The position numbers were made by a program, and so were the translations under genes. A stretch of DNA of 64,000 nt from Plazaster borealis (taxonomy: Eukaryota > Echinodermata > Asteroidea > Forcipulatida > Labidiasteridae). Of the stretch, positions 1 to 10,542 are shown piece by piece; position 1 is the stretch's first letter, and each line of letters begins with the position of its first letter. Where the stretch lies: positions 87,501 through 151,500 of the forward strand of contig JAJGQC010000702.1 in NCBI GenBank assembly GCA_021014325.1, written 5' to 3'. Below the pieces are notes generated by a model. That model worked only from the letters and a program-made list of their open reading frames with translations. It was not told the DNA's origin and searched no databases.

Positions 1-854
1 CAACTGCCACTTTTTCATTTCCGTATCCGACTGCCACTTTTTAATTCATTATGAAATAAAATGAAATATTATTTACTCATATTAATGAGATATTGCTTTT
101 GGTAACAATATGAGTGAAAAAGTATCAGCCAAAATATTTTCTTTCCTTCATTAATAATACATGTAGGCCTATTCTTCACTTTTGACTGGTCCACAAATAA
201 CAAATATCCATGGGTGACATTATTCCAGACAATAAGTCGACGTAGCTGCATAGCAACTCCAATCGACTTTCGTGTCAACTTCACAAACTGTACGAATGAG
301 TGTAGTCTTGGTGCGAGACCTTCTTGTTTTGATTTTTCACAATTTGTTTTTGCAAGAGGGCTCTATCATCCAAGCGGCTCGTGGATGATAGTGCCCTCTC
401 ATGGGGAAAGTAATGACAAATCAAAGTGAAAGGGTCTTGCACTAAGACTAGAGGGTCATGTCAAGCCAACTTACCTGGTGGGTTGGCAAGCGCCGTCTCA
501 GATGATGCTAAATTTGTTTTAATCAGTCTCCTATGGGTGCCATAAACACACATAATTTTAGAATCCCACTCCTTAACATTTCTGAAATATGACCCCCTAA
601 AGTTTAAGCCGTGCCCCTTCAAATTGATTTTGTGTTTTGGGGCCTTTTTTAGAGGCTTATATCTACAAATGAAGCTGAGATATGTAGGCTATAATTTAAT
701 ATACCTGTAGGCTGTAGGGTATCTGGCATCCCATCAACTAGGATCTACTGTCAAAAGTAGCACAGGCCATTTGCATGTACAAAACAAGGTAGGTCTTTAA
801 AAACCAATGTACTTTAGCCTACGGAATGACCTTTCGTAATTTTTGAGATCCCCT
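1..854. other. No firm gene; AT-rich sequence at left edge
   Basis: I see no protein family here. The only coding-like signal is the tentative minus-strand exon at 475-553, listed separately. The rest is low-complexity, AT-rich sequence without clear terminal repeats. Confidence 0.5.
475..553 (-). CDS. Tentative short exon, unknown product
   Basis: On the minus strand an ATG (551-553) opens 26 codons that run without a stop into a good splice donor (CAG then gtaagt) just left of 475. Codon choice looks reasonable and the reading is phase 1 at the donor. The peptide matches no family I recognise, and no partner exon or acceptor was found. It may be a first exon of a gene running off the left edge, or chance. 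Treat it as a lead only. Confidence 0.15.
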
Positions 855-1375
855 AGTGCCTGTTTGAAATGTCTGATTGCTTAAATTATGTTACATTTGG
901 TTATAAACTCGGAGCATATTGACCAATCACACCTTTGCTGGTATTTGGCAGGGGTCTGATCTATGGGTCTACCTGTAAATAAAATGCCCCCAAAACACCC
1001 TTTTCAAGTACTGTAGTTATTTGACAGTATGGGACATTACTGACAGATTTTTCAAATTTTTCCCAATAAAACTATGTATCCAGTCTACTTATGTGAGAAA
1101 AAAAGTTGGTTTCTTTCCTCCTTCATGGTCAGATTTTAATTTCAGTACACCTAGTTATTTGCCGGTTGTATGTACGCCTACACATACAGAGAATAATGTA
1201 TGGAATGACCCCTAAAACAAGTGTGATGGACTTGCTATGAATATTGTTGGCACGGTGCTTGCAGGTTTTCATGTACATGTACGGAGTCAGTACAGAAAGT
1301 TACAACAGAGAAGTAAATTTCCATTTTAATTTTTAAACATTCTGTCATCCAAGGATAAAATTCACAATTCTGAAC
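855..1375 (+). repeat. Dispersed repeat family A, copy 1
   Basis: About 520 bp that match 55465-55985 in the same orientation, with shared blocks such as GACAGTATGGGACATTACTG and TCATGGTCAGATTTTAATTT separated by small indels. A third, partial copy lies inverted at 50860-51035. No coding capacity. The segment joins directly at about 1376-1455 to a short piece resembling the interior of the foldback element at 19969-20882, and then to the BEL/Pao integrase remnant, so this is a patchwork of old insertions. Confidence 0.7.
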
Positions 1376-2208
1376 CCAGCAGTGTCATCCAAAATACAAA
1401 TGTACAGGTCAGTTGGAAGTCAACAACCCCCAGGTCACAATTGGGAATTTCTTTTGTGACTACTTGGGGTGGCTGAATGGCTGACCTCAAAAGAGGCAGG
1501 TGGCTTAAGGTCAATGCTTCCAGGTCGTTCACATCATTGGAAACCTTTGTGATAGGTCTACTGTTGATTATACTCTCTAATTCACAGAGTAGCGTATAGA
1601 TGCAAACTCTCATCAGACAATATTTGCTGACTCATCAGGGAGAAGAGCACTTTTCTCACAGTTCTTATATCTGCCTTTCCCATGCCGCCATGATGGGACC
1701 CAGCAGGTGGGTTGAAGGTCCACTGAATGCTCCTTTGCAGCAAGGGATTTTTAAGTTGGGTTTTATTCCAACCTTCTATTTCTTTTCTGAGCTCCTTCTC
1801 TGCGCTAACCAAATTGGTTCCATTGTCCAACCTCATCTCTTTCACATTTCCTCTGCTGGCAATGAACCTGCGTATTGCATCAATGCATGAATCTGTGTCC
1901 AAAGAATCTGCCTTTTCAATGTGTACTGCTCGTGAGGCTAGACAGGTAAAGATGACGCCATACCGTTTCACTACACTTTTACCTCTCTTCACTTCAATTG
2001 GGCCAAAATAGTCCATTCCTACTCTGGTAAAGAGGGGCTCATCAGGTTTGAGCCTATCAGAGGGCAGATCAGTCATCTTTTGTTCCATTACTCTGGCCCT
2101 CTGCTTCCTACATGTCACACATTTTCCAAATATCCGCCTAACTGATGAATCTTCATCATCCCTGCTCCTTAGCACTCTAATCTCATCTGCATGTTGTACT
2201 TTGCACAT
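1362..2208 (-). pseudogene. BEL/Pao integrase fragment
   Basis: A 208-codon stretch (1582-2208) begins inside the zinc-binding segment (C-V-T-C-R-K-Q) and runs through the integrase core: G-M-D-Y-F-G-P with the first catalytic Asp, L-D-N-G-T-N-L with the second, and G-S-H-H-G-G near the expected third acidic residue, where the usual Trp-Glu context is altered. A short continuation in another frame (1362-1613) has the I-N-S-R-P-I block. The last 25 or so codons are not integrase but read into the adjoining repeat. The frames do not join, so it is non-functional. Confidence 0.88.
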
Positions 2209-3131
2209 GTTGCAAAATTTTGTTCTCAGCCATTTTCAGTTCTTTCAAAGTGAGCGCACCCTCCAAATCTTGTGGGAGTTTGCCCAACTTGTGCTTTAAT
2301 TTTATCCATTTTCCAAATCTTAGTATCCAGGAAACTGCCTTCTTTAATCTGAACCAGTGTGAGTAGTGCAGAATGATTTTGTCAGCATCACTTCTCTCTG
2401 TATCGCTGGGTACTAGAGTACTTGCAAGAACAACTCTTTTTATTTCAGGAACTTGTGGTGCATCAAACTTATTAAGCTCTAATCTTGAGGGCCATTCATC
2501 TTCCTGCTGAAGTAGGAACTTTGGGCCATCCTTCCACTCTTCCATCTGAAGAAATTGCTCAACCTTTTTCCCTCTAGAGCAAACATCAGCAGGATTAAGT
2601 GCCGACTCAACGTGACGCCACTGAGTTGGGCTGGAACCATCAAGGATAACTGCTAATCTGTTAGCTACAAATGCCTTAAAGCATGTTGTTCCGCTGTTGA
2701 TATACCACAGCACTGATGTACTATCAGTCCAAAAGTATGTGTCATCCACTTCAATTGCAAGTTCCCTTTGATCATATGATCAACTCGAACTGCTATTGTT
2801 GCAGCTGTCAGCTCCATTCTTCGGATTGTTACCTGCTTGAGTGGGGCCACTCGTGATTTACTCATCAATCTCTCCCACATCATTCTCCAATCTTACTCAT
2901 CAATCTCTCCCACATCATTCTCCAATCTTACTCATCAATCTCTCTCACATTATTCTCCAATCTCAAATACGAAACGGTGCCATAGCCTGACTCACTAGCA
3001 TCAGCAAAGTGATGAACAGTAACTGACTTGAGTCGCCCATCCTCAAACCCTTCTGGCTTCATACATCTGTCCTTCTTGAATTCTGCTAGCCTTGGCATTT
3101 CCGTCTGCAAGATTTGGTGGAATTTTTTCAT
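2183..3131 (-). pseudogene. BEL/Pao RNase H region, frame-broken
   Basis: Three overlapping open stretches (2928-3131, 2665-2883, 2183-2749) carry the BEL/Pao RNase H domain. The first has the F-A-D-A-S-E-S-G-Y-G start of the fold with its catalytic Asp. The second has the R-M-E-L-T-A-A block with the catalytic Glu. The third has W-T-D-S-T-S-V-L-W-Y with a further catalytic Asp, then N-P-A-D-V-C-S-R-G. The break between the first and second coincides with a 35-bp sequence repeated three times (2858-2962), whose length is not a multiple of three. Confidence 0.85.
2858..2962. repeat. 35-bp unit repeated three times inside the BEL pol
   Basis: The unit beginning TTACTCATCAATCTCTC occurs at 2858, 2893 and 2928. 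The first two copies are nearly identical and the third has two changes. It lies inside the RNase H coding region, and because 35 is not divisible by three each extra copy shifts the frame. It most likely arose by slippage after the element died. Confidence 0.9.
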
Positions 3132-3143
3132 CCCATCCTAACT

Positions 3144-3770
3144 TTAATTGGCACATGGCTTGCAGAAGCTGTTTAGCTGGGAGCACTGCTGGAGAGACAC
3201 ATCCTTTGGATCATAGACAGAGCTTGTAGGGGGTCTGTCTTTCATCTGAATTCTGAATCCAAACTTTTTGACACCCTTTGCCAGTTTATCTTCTGGAATG
3301 GTCTCCAAAACTTTCCTTTCACTGCTCACTGTTAGATGGAAACCTCCTCTTCCACAACTTTCAGTTAAATCTTCCACCAGCTTCACTGCCCCTGAAACTG
3401 AGGGTGCTGAACACAAACAATCATCGACGTAGAAGTTGCGGTGAATTATTTGGGCTACTTCTTTGCCCGAGTTTTCTGCTTGGTCATCCGCCGCTCCCTT
3501 TAAGGCGTAGTTTGCACATAAAGGAGAAGAAACTGCTCCAAAGACATGCACTTTCATGCGGTAATCTGTCAACGGTTTGGTCACATCAACATCTTGCCAC
3601 CACAACAGCCTCAGCAGGTCTCTGTCCTCTCTGGGCACAAGGACTTGAGAAAACATGCCCTCAATATCAGCCATAATGGCGACCTTGTCCTGCCTAAATC
3701 TTGTCAACACACCAACCAAGCTATTTGTAAAGTCCGGCCCCTGTAACAACTGTTTAATTGAGGGAGACAC
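3144..3770 (-). pseudogene. BEL/Pao reverse transcriptase fragment
   Basis: A 208-codon open stretch with BEL/Pao reverse transcriptase features: an A-D-I-E-G-M-F-S-Q motif A near residue 35, where the first Asp is catalytic, and a Y-V-D-D catalytic box near residue 115 preceded by H-R-N-F. The fingers region before it and the connection after it are cut off by frame breaks. In an active element the protein copies RNA into DNA in cytoplasmic particles; this fragment cannot be active. It continues in other frames into the RNase H pieces downstream on the same strand. Confidence 0.88.
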
Positions 3771-3929
3771 CTTTTGTAGCTGGCTGTACAGTCATACACC
3801 ATCCCTTAACTTGGTTTTTTTGTGGATGCACGACACCATGATGAGGAATCTCCCATCATCCCTTTTTGTTCCCTCTTCAGGAACTTTCTCCATGGCCCTT
3901 GGTTTATGCTTAAACAGGAACAAATTTCC

Positions 3930-4290
3930 CATTTTGCCAACATGTATCCTAATAAGGAAACATTCACAGTCAAGCATAAATGTCTCCAATTTTGGAAACG
4001 TATCAAATGTTTCCTGATCAGGAAACATTTGTCAAACTGTACAGTGTTTCCAAAACATTAAACAGCAATAATGTTTCCTGATCAGGAAACATTTGTAAAA
4101 GTGTACAGTGTTTCCAAAATAGGACACACTAAAAATGTTTCCTGATCAGGAAATGTTTGACAATACTGTTAAGTGTTTCCAAAACAGGAAACAATAACAG
4201 ATAATTTTTGAAAAAAAATCAATTGTTTCCAAACCAAGAAATGCTACCGACAGAAAACCAAGTTTTTCCAATCCTGGAAACAGTTTTTAT
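3930..4290. repeat. Palindromic 65-bp tandem repeat
   Basis: A perfect 26-bp palindrome centred on TGATCA, with arms of the form AAATGTTTCC / GGAAACATTT, lies at 4005-4030. A 24-bp version lies at 4070-4093 and a decayed one at about 4134-4158, giving a spacing of about 65 bp. Weaker GGAAACA/TGTTTCC pieces continue on both sides. No coding capacity. It could be part of a terminal repeat or an unrelated satellite seed. Confidence 0.7.
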
Positions 4291-4675
4291 GCCAGAAAAC
4301 ATTTTGCCTCATAAAGACTTTATGAAATGTTCCAAACAAAAGTGGTCTTAAATTATTGTTTCTAATCTCTGCCATGAAAGTGGGACATTTTCAACTGGTT
4401 ATAACTTTGTTCTGTAAAGTAAAATGCCAGTCAAACTTATAAGTGGAATCTTCTTCAACATAAAATTGTTTCCATATTGTGAACGTTAAACAGCCTTAAT
4501 TTCAAAAGCACACATAATAGTACACAGTGATGGGATTTGTGTACAGATTGTCTGTCTGCACTGGATTTTTGTTAAGGGCATTTGGAGAACATCCAAAAAA
4601 TTGTTGATGCGTGTTGCAAATTCTATTTTCACTTGAAATCAAATTCCCTGCGGTGGAAACATTCTAATTGTTCAG

Positions 4676-5100
4676 TGGCGTGTCGTGGCCGGCGGATAAG
4701 AACACCAAACTCAAGCTCGTATTTCTGATCAGCAGAGTGTGGGTTCAAGTCCCGGTCATGACACTTGTGTCCTTAAGCAAGACACTTAACCATTATTACT
4801 GTGCCTTCGGATGGGACGTAAAGCCGTAGGTCCAGTTTGTTAATTGTTTGTAATTCACATAAAAGAACCCAGTGCACTTATCATAAAGAGGAGGGGTTTG
4901 CCCCGGTGTTCCTGGTTTGATCGGCAGCATATTGCGCCACAGCACCTTGTAAAACCATTACATGGTGCTATGTAAAGGGATAGGTCTCATGCTTCAACAC
5001 GTAGCTCCGCATACCTTGCAGGAAAAAATACTGAGCGCTTTGATACGCCCATCGGGTGTGATAAAGCGCTATATAAAACATCCGTATTATAATATAAGTG
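4676..5100 (+). mobile_element. tRNA-derived SINE
   Basis: The head reads like a class II tRNA (Ser/Leu type): an A-box-like GTGGCCGGCGGATAAGA near 4685 and a B-box-like GGGTTCAAGTCC at 4740-4752, followed by GACACTTGTGTCCTTAAGCA, a stretch also found in the other copies. The tail, around AAAGCGCTATATAAAA (5063-5080), resembles the 3' ends of CR1/L2-type LINEs, suggesting it borrowed a LINE tail for copying. Related copies lie at 50310-50425 and 57856-58165 on the minus strand. Confidence 0.75.
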
Positions 5101-5239
5101 CGATGACTAGAGCAAGCTAGTCGAAACGTTGAGACAGATTAAGAACTCACTCCGCAGCAGTGAAGTTATTAACGAGAAGTCCCCCCGATCCACGAAGCGA
5201 AACTAGTAGTCCCCTACTGATTGTCCTACATTCCGCCCA
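5101..5239. repeat. Dispersed repeat with GCTAGTCGAA motif
   Basis: This stretch (TGACTAGAGCAAGCTAGTCG onwards to TAGTAGTCCC) is a diverged relative of 11457-11570 and its duplicate 13868-13983, where the same order of blocks appears: AGAACTCACTC, GCAGTGAAGTTA, AGAAGT, CGAA..TAGTAGTCCC. No coding potential seen. Confidence 0.6.
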
Positions 5240-5433
5240 GGTAGTAGTTAATTAATAATAATAATGCATTTATAATGCGCCATCTATCTAGTGTACAAGA
5301 CCCTATTCCGAGGCGCAGAACAAAAAAACCAAAACATATAAGCAACGAAAGAGAAATATAGAATACAGTTATACAATGAATAATCTAAGACATGTTACAA
5401 GCTAAGTGTATGTGGAGTTAAATAAATGAGTTT

Positions 5434-7248
5434 TCAGCAAGTTTTAAACAATGGAAGAGAACTACAGCATCTAATGTTATTAGGTAAAGTGTTCCAAAGT
5501 TTAGGAGCACAAGCAGAAAAGGCACGATCGCCATATGATGAGGACGTTCTAGGAATAGTTATAAGGGTCTTAGCAGAAGAACGAAGAGTGCGAGAAGGGG
5601 CGTAAGGTACAAGAAGATTTGCAATGTAAGATGGAGTTAAGCCAATCTGAGATTTAAATGTAATTAGTAAAATTTTGAATTGAATTCGTTGTCCAATGGG
5701 AAGCCAGTGAAGTTCCTGCAATATAGGTGTAATATGATCGTGTTTTTTAGATTTTGTTAAAACACGAGCGGCAGCATTTTGTACAAGTTGTAGTTTGTGG
5801 AGCTGGTGTTCAGTAACTCCGTATAATAATGAGTTACCATTGTCAAGGCGAGAAGTGACCAAAGAATGGATGATGGTAGCAGCAGTTTTATGTGATAAGG
5901 TTTTTCGAATGGTAGGCCTATTTACAGTTCGTAAGTAATAATATGTTGATTGACAAATCCTGCTGACATGTTTAACCATGGATAGTGTGTTACCAAAAAT
6001 AATTCCCAAATAACGCGCACAAGGTGAGGCAAGAATAGAGGCACTGTCAATGTGAATGTTATGATCAATGATTTTTTGTCGCTGATGTTTGGAAGTTATA
6101 ATGAGAAATTCTGTTTTGTCATTTAGTTTTAGCTTGTTTATGGTCATCCAGGACATAATCTCTGATATACAGGCTTCGGCACACTGGCGAGCCGATTCCT
6201 CACTGTTGGGTTTGTTCAAATCAAATGGCAAATAGAGTTGCGTGTCATCCGCATACGCATGTACACGTAAGCCATGTTTACGTGCAATATTAGTAATTGG
6301 GCTAGCATAGATTGTAAAAAGCAACGGCCCCAGAACCGATCCTTGGGGTACGGCGTAAGGGAGAGGATCAAAGTCGGACAGGATACCAGCAATGTTCACT
6401 GACTGGGTCCTGTTACTGAAATATGATTGTAGCCACTTCAGAGCCGAGCCCTTGTCACCAATTGATGCAAGGCGAGTATAAAGTATGTCATGATCAATGG
6501 TGTCAAAGGCTGCAGAAAGATCAAGAAGAATAAGAAATACACCAAATTTATCATCCAGTTCACATAAAATATCATTTTGCACCCTCAGTAAAGCTGTTTC
6601 TGTACTGTGGTATTTTCTGTAAGCTGATTGGAAGTGTTCATATAGGTTGTTAGAAGATAAATGATCAATGAGCTGGCATGCAAAAACCTTCTCAACAATT
6701 TTTGACACAAACTTTAAATTAGAGACGGGACGGAAGTTCTTCAAATTTTCAGAGTCAAGCGAAGGTTTTTTGAGGAGCGGTGTAACCAGTGCATTCTTAA
6801 AATGGTCCGGGAAAATAGCTGTTTCAAAAGAGTTATTCACAATCTTTGTGATCACAGGTGCAAATACATTGATATGGTCTTTGAGCATCCATGTTGGTAC
6901 AGGATCCAAGACACACGATTTAGATGGTGATCCAGAGATACGTTTAGAAATCTCTGTTACATTTACAGGTCTGAAATATTCCAAAAATTGGGTAGTACAT
7001 GTAGGGGGACCAGTATCTTATGTGGGAGAAGAAACTGGAACTATGTCTAGGCCTTGACGGATTGTGCTGATTTTTGTAATGAAATAATCAATAAATCTCT
7101 TAGCAAGTTGAGATTTACATGTATGTGAAGGTAGTTTTACTTTTCCTTTCTGATGCAACAAACTTTCAACAACTTTGAACAATTCTTTTTGGTCCTTGCA
7201 CTGGGAAACTTTGTCATGATAGTAGTCCAATTTGGCTTGATTAATCAT
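5434..7248 (-). pseudogene. LINE reverse transcriptase, one in-frame stop
   Basis: One reading frame from 7248 to 5434 is interrupted only by a TAA at 7018-7020. The downstream stretch of over 500 codons holds all the reverse transcriptase blocks in order: F-R-P-V-S-N-L, H-S-T-E-T-A-L, L-L-D-L-S-A-A-F-D-T-I-D-H (first catalytic Asp), P-Q-G-S-V-L-G-P-L-L-F, and H-A-Y-A-D-D-T-Q-L-Y-L (catalytic Asp pair), followed by the thumb and a C-terminal domain. The motif wording fits the CR1/L2/Rex1 group. In life it primes cDNA synthesis at nicked chromosomal DNA. Confidence 0.88.
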
Positions 7249-7979
7249 ATTTGTAACAACAAGGTGCTGTGATTTAAAAAGTCTATTTCAAGTTTTGAAT
7301 TACGCCACCGTTTTTCATACCTTTTCCTACACTTTTTTGCACTATCAATTTCAAGAGTGTACCACGGATTAGAGGTACGGATTGTCACAGAGCGCTTTTT
7401 CAGGGGGGCATGTTTTTCGAGAATACCTGTGAATGGGGTGGTGTCATACTGTACAACCAGTTTATCTAAATCAGCTTCAGGATCGATGATCAAATCACTT
7501 AACCTGATATCATATGAGAAAGCATTCTTATCAATTGAACTCCACTTCCGATAATTAATAACTTTCTTGGTAGGCTTAGGCTTAGCAAGTTTAAGTTTAC
7601 AATGAACAGCAGCATGATCAGCAAACATGAATGGGACATCTACAGAATCAATAATATTGTCATTTGAACAAGATATAATTAAATCTAGGCAGTGGCCATT
7701 GATGTGGGTTGGTTGAGAGACAAATTGTGATAGGTTAGATGTATTCAGTATGTCTTTGAGTTTCAACACATCAGGATCATCCTCAACATCAAAATGGAAG
7801 TTGAAATCGCCAACCATAAGGAGTTTACCAGGAGTTGTAGTCAGAGAAGATACATACTCTGAGAATTCTTTCAAGAACACCCTTGATGTAATCCAGTGTT
7901 TGGAGCTGTATGGGGGTCTATACAGGATGACAAGTTTAACAGGAGATAATTGACCTTTAAATGTTAGATCATGTAAAAG
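7245..7979 (-). pseudogene. LINE endonuclease, C-terminal part
   Basis: The open frame starts after a stop near 7982 and shows the apurinic-endonuclease-like fold of LINE proteins: L-V-I-L-Y-R-P-P near the start, V-G-D-F-N-F-H-F with catalytic Asp and Asn, L-D-L-I-I-S, and F-A-D-H-A-A-V in place of the usual S-D-H, retaining the catalytic Asp-His pair. In an active copy it nicks target DNA. The N-terminal third, with the first catalytic residues, is missing, and the frame ends at 7245 where the next part lies in a different frame. Confidence 0.8.
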
Positions 7980-8478
7980 CTAGTGGTACTTATAAGGATG
8001 ACGATGATATAAGACGGATTATTCTCTGATAACAATGATCTGGGTTGTATTTATTTAGCAGCCATTAAGCAAGTAACTATCTAAGACTGATCGATGGAGG
8101 GCGCTAGACTAACTATCGTTACACCCTTCCTTTCATAGAAGAAACCTTTGTTTATAAACTTACAGTTAAACTAGAACTACAACAATAAACAACTGTTATA
8201 AAACCAATAACAATAACCTTGTACTGAGGTTAAACTTCTATTTCTGTGTTTATTGTGAGCAAAAATCAAATGACAAAGATTTATGTGTTAGTTATGTAAA
8301 ACAAATATTGAACACATTTCATTCCTGCATTGTTGCAGAATTTAGTCACTCGATGAAATCTAGCTTTTCCACAGTCCAGATTTCACCTCTTGATTATAAT
8401 TATGTGACAATGCACTCATGTGCATCCAATATTTGTTTAGTGTTTTTATTGGAGTGTTTTTGTTTTTTGAATTCCCAG
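7980..8478 (+). other. DHX36 intron sequence
   Basis: AT-rich sequence between the LINE and the first recognised DHX36 exon. I found no upstream DHX36 exon here; the conserved helicase core exons must lie further left, outside the window or beyond the inserted transposons. The run up to 8478 (TTTTTTGAATTCCCAG) is a good splice acceptor. Confidence 0.5.
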
Positions 8479-8578
8479 ATGCTTGATAACATGAAGACAC
8501 AGTTCTGTGAGCTGCTGGCATCGCTTGGTTTTGTCCAGCACAAGTCCTGCAAGCAGCCTGCTGCAAATAGACACTCAG
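8479..8578 (+). CDS. DHX36: DHX36-like helicase, exon with helicase-associated region
   Basis: This exon encodes 33 codons plus one base: M-L-D-N-M-K-T-Q-F-C-E-L-L, then L-G-F-V-Q. It corresponds to the helicase-associated (ratchet) region of DHX36, as I recall the family (Q-M-L-H-N-M-K-G-Q-F in vertebrates). DHX36 (RHAU/G4R1) is a DEAH-box helicase that unwinds DNA and RNA G-quadruplexes in nucleus and cytoplasm. The acceptor is TTCCCAG and the donor is CAG|gtacag; it ends in phase 1 and joins in frame to the exon at 9250. The DEAH core is not in the window. Relatives DHX57 and DHX29 fit less well, judging mainly from the later exons. Confidence 0.8.
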
Positions 8579-9249
8579 GTACAGAGTTGAAAGTCAAAAT
8601 GACTGCAACAAACCTCAGAAATTGACTCAGAAAAATTACACTTTGAAGTCGGATTATAGTTGGAGGTGGTATACATGCTTGGTAATGAGAAATTGAGCGT
8701 TTGGACATTGTAGCATTTCAGCATTACAGGAAATTTCCGAGTTTGGCCACAAAGATCTCGGAAAGTATACATCCTTTTCACTGAATGGGTGTATTTACAT
8801 TGAATTACTTGGGTCATTAAACTTAATGGATGAGCAGTTAATCTGCCTGGGGCAGTCAGCAGCCCTACTGGCTTGTGCATGATTCAATTAAGTCCACTGT
8901 TTGGAAAAGGAATTACATGGATATAACAGGTGTGAGTTGCCAGACGAAAAGGATGTTTTATTTTAGCCTCTTTCTTTAATGGAGCTTTTCCCGTACTGGA
9001 GGGGAATATGGCACTTCTTAGAACCATTTGCACTGGTGTTAACCTTGGGTGACCTACGCTCACGCTTACACCATCGTAGTTTTTTCAGCAGTACGCTATA
9101 TAATAGTGTGTCTAATCCCCTGATTGATTGAATGCCTATTGCTAGATTTAGGTTAAATCATTTGAGACACTCGCAAGACTATTCATTCGTCGCACTCAAA
9201 GCATGTTCAAGATAGCACATTGAAGTAAAAATTTGTTTTCTCCGTACAG

Positions 9250-9315
9250 GGAATCGACAGCTCATCAAAGCCGTCTTATGCTCGGGTCTGTACCCGAATG
9301 TGGCTGAGGTCAGGG
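9250..9315 (+). CDS. DHX36: DHX36-like helicase, next exon
   Basis: The acceptor CCGTACAG is followed by codons for N-R-Q-L-I-K-A-V-L-C-S-G-L-Y-P-N-V-A-E-V-R, the strongly conserved K-A-V-x-C-x-G-L-Y-P-x-V-A block of DHX36-type helicases. The frame carries over from the 8479 exon (phase 1). The best donor is GG|gtaact at 9316, leaving phase 1. The exon ends only six bases before the left edge of the duplicated segment (9321). Confidence 0.82.
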
Positions 9316-9345
9316 GTAACTCATTCAACAGATGAGCCGGAAAAC

Positions 9346-9830
9346 ACAGGTAGGATGTGAACCTGCAACTAATGATTCACATCTCTGGTGGCGATCTTCT
9401 ATATGTTGACTCCAACCCAACACCTTCAATACTACTGAAGGTGGTGGGTAGGATGTGAATCTGCAACTAATGATTCCCATCTCAGGTGGCGGTCTTCTGA
9501 ATGTTGACTCCAACCCAACACCTTCAATACTACTGAAGGTGGTGGGTAGGATGTGAATCTGCAACTAATGATTCCCATCTAAGGTGGCGGTCTTCTGAAT
9601 GTTGACTCCAACCCACCACCTTCAATACTACTGAAGGTGGTGGGTAGGATGTGAACCTGCAACTAATGATTCCCATCTCAGGTGGCGGTTTCTGAATGTT
9701 GACTCCAACCCACCACCTTAAATATAGTTACTGAAGGTGGTGGGTAGGATGTGAATCTGCAACTAATGATTCCCATCTCTGGTTGCGATCTTCTATATGT
9801 TGACTTCTACTATAAAAAAATTAAGGTGGT
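9346..9830. repeat. 98-bp tandem repeat, five copies, hairpin-bearing
   Basis: Units beginning GTAGGATGTGAA start near 9349, 9448, 9546, 9645 and 9745. Most units contain a hairpin of the form CACCTTCA-loop-TGAAGGTG. The array lies in the DHX36 intron after the 9250-9315 exon and is carried again at about 11763-12250 in the second duplication unit. Confidence 0.88.
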
Positions 9831-9987
9831 GGGTTCGATTCCTACCTGGGGTGCCTTCAGATATTTTGTTTCCTGCAGAATTGGAAAACTTCACCTGAAG
9901 AGATAAACCTCTCAACATAGACTAGTTTCAAAAATCTTTTGCTGAAAACCTACAATATATAATTTTTGTTTACCTCCCGTAGACCAG

Positions 9988-10112
9988 CCAAGATTATGAC
10001 ACCACAAGATGGCCAAGTCAAGATCCATCCCAAGTTGGTCAACTCCGATGAGAGAACCAATTCCCGTCAAACTGGATCCTCTATATACCACCTCAAGATG
10101 AAATCTTCCAGT
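9988..10112 (+). CDS. DHX36: DHX36-like helicase, OB-fold exon A (copy 1)
   Basis: Encodes A-K-I-M-T-P-Q-D-G-Q-V-K-I-H-P-K, then S-I-Y-H-L-K-M-K-S-S-S. The G-x-V-x-I-H-P-K and I-Y-H-L-K-M blocks are distinctive of the DHX36 OB-fold, which contacts nucleic acid beside the helicase core. I chose the acceptor ACCAG|CC at 9987 because it matches the phase of the preceding GG|gtaact donor; an alternative acceptor at 9982 (CGTAG) would need a non-GT donor upstream. The donor is AGT|gtaagg and the exon ends in phase 0. An identical copy lies at 12406-12530. Confidence 0.82.
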
Positions 10113-10542
10113 GTAAGGCCGGTTCCAAACTGGCGGCTACGGTTTTGGCTATGGCTGGAGTGCCACGTCATCATGCGTTGAAGTATAGGATGTCCTTGGC
10201 AACACCCATAGCAACAGTCGAAGCTGTAGCTGTAACCGCCAATTCGGATACGGCATTTGTCAGAGTTGAGATTCTAGACAGGAGCAGACTTTTCCCATCA
10301 GTTATTTTAGACTGGGTCCGCTTTGTGCGGTCTAGTGCACGGGACTCGAGTTCTGGTGTTTTAATATTGGCTATTTGGAGATGGGAAAACGATAGGAACA
10401 ATGTGTCTCCACTGAAGAATTCTAAAGAGAGGGATGTTCCACAAGGAATTTTGAGTACAATGTATTATTATTATTATGTATTTCATATTATCTGCCTTTT
10501 AAAATTATGTATAATAATTTTGGGTTGACCAAAAGACAAATT

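Larger units (their letters stand above)
1456..3770 (-). mobile_element. BEL/Pao-type LTR retrotransposon remnant (pol only)
   Basis: Read on the minus strand the order is reverse transcriptase, RNase H, integrase, the pol order of BEL/Pao elements. No gag, protease, envelope-like gene or pair of long terminal repeats is visible. The reading frame is broken several times, so this is a dead copy. Its 3' end is fused to an unrelated repeat near 1456, and its 5' part stops in the palindromic repeat region near 3.8-4.0 kb. Confidence 0.88.
5240..7979 (-). mobile_element. CR1/L2-like LINE, 5'-truncated, nearly intact
   Basis: A minus-strand non-LTR retrotransposon. It begins inside the endonuclease domain near 7979 (5' truncation), continues through the full reverse transcriptase, and ends in a roughly 190-bp 3' untranslated region finishing in TAATAATAATAA-type repeats (5245-5262), the usual CR1/L2 tail. 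Only two lesions are evident: a frame change near 7245 and an in-frame stop at 7018-7020. This suggests a fairly recent insertion, probably in a DHX36 intron. Confidence 0.85.

Noticed and set aside
1362..3770. Intact endogenous retrovirus
   Set aside because: Only broken pol parts of BEL/Pao type are present; no envelope, gag or paired LTRs are visible.
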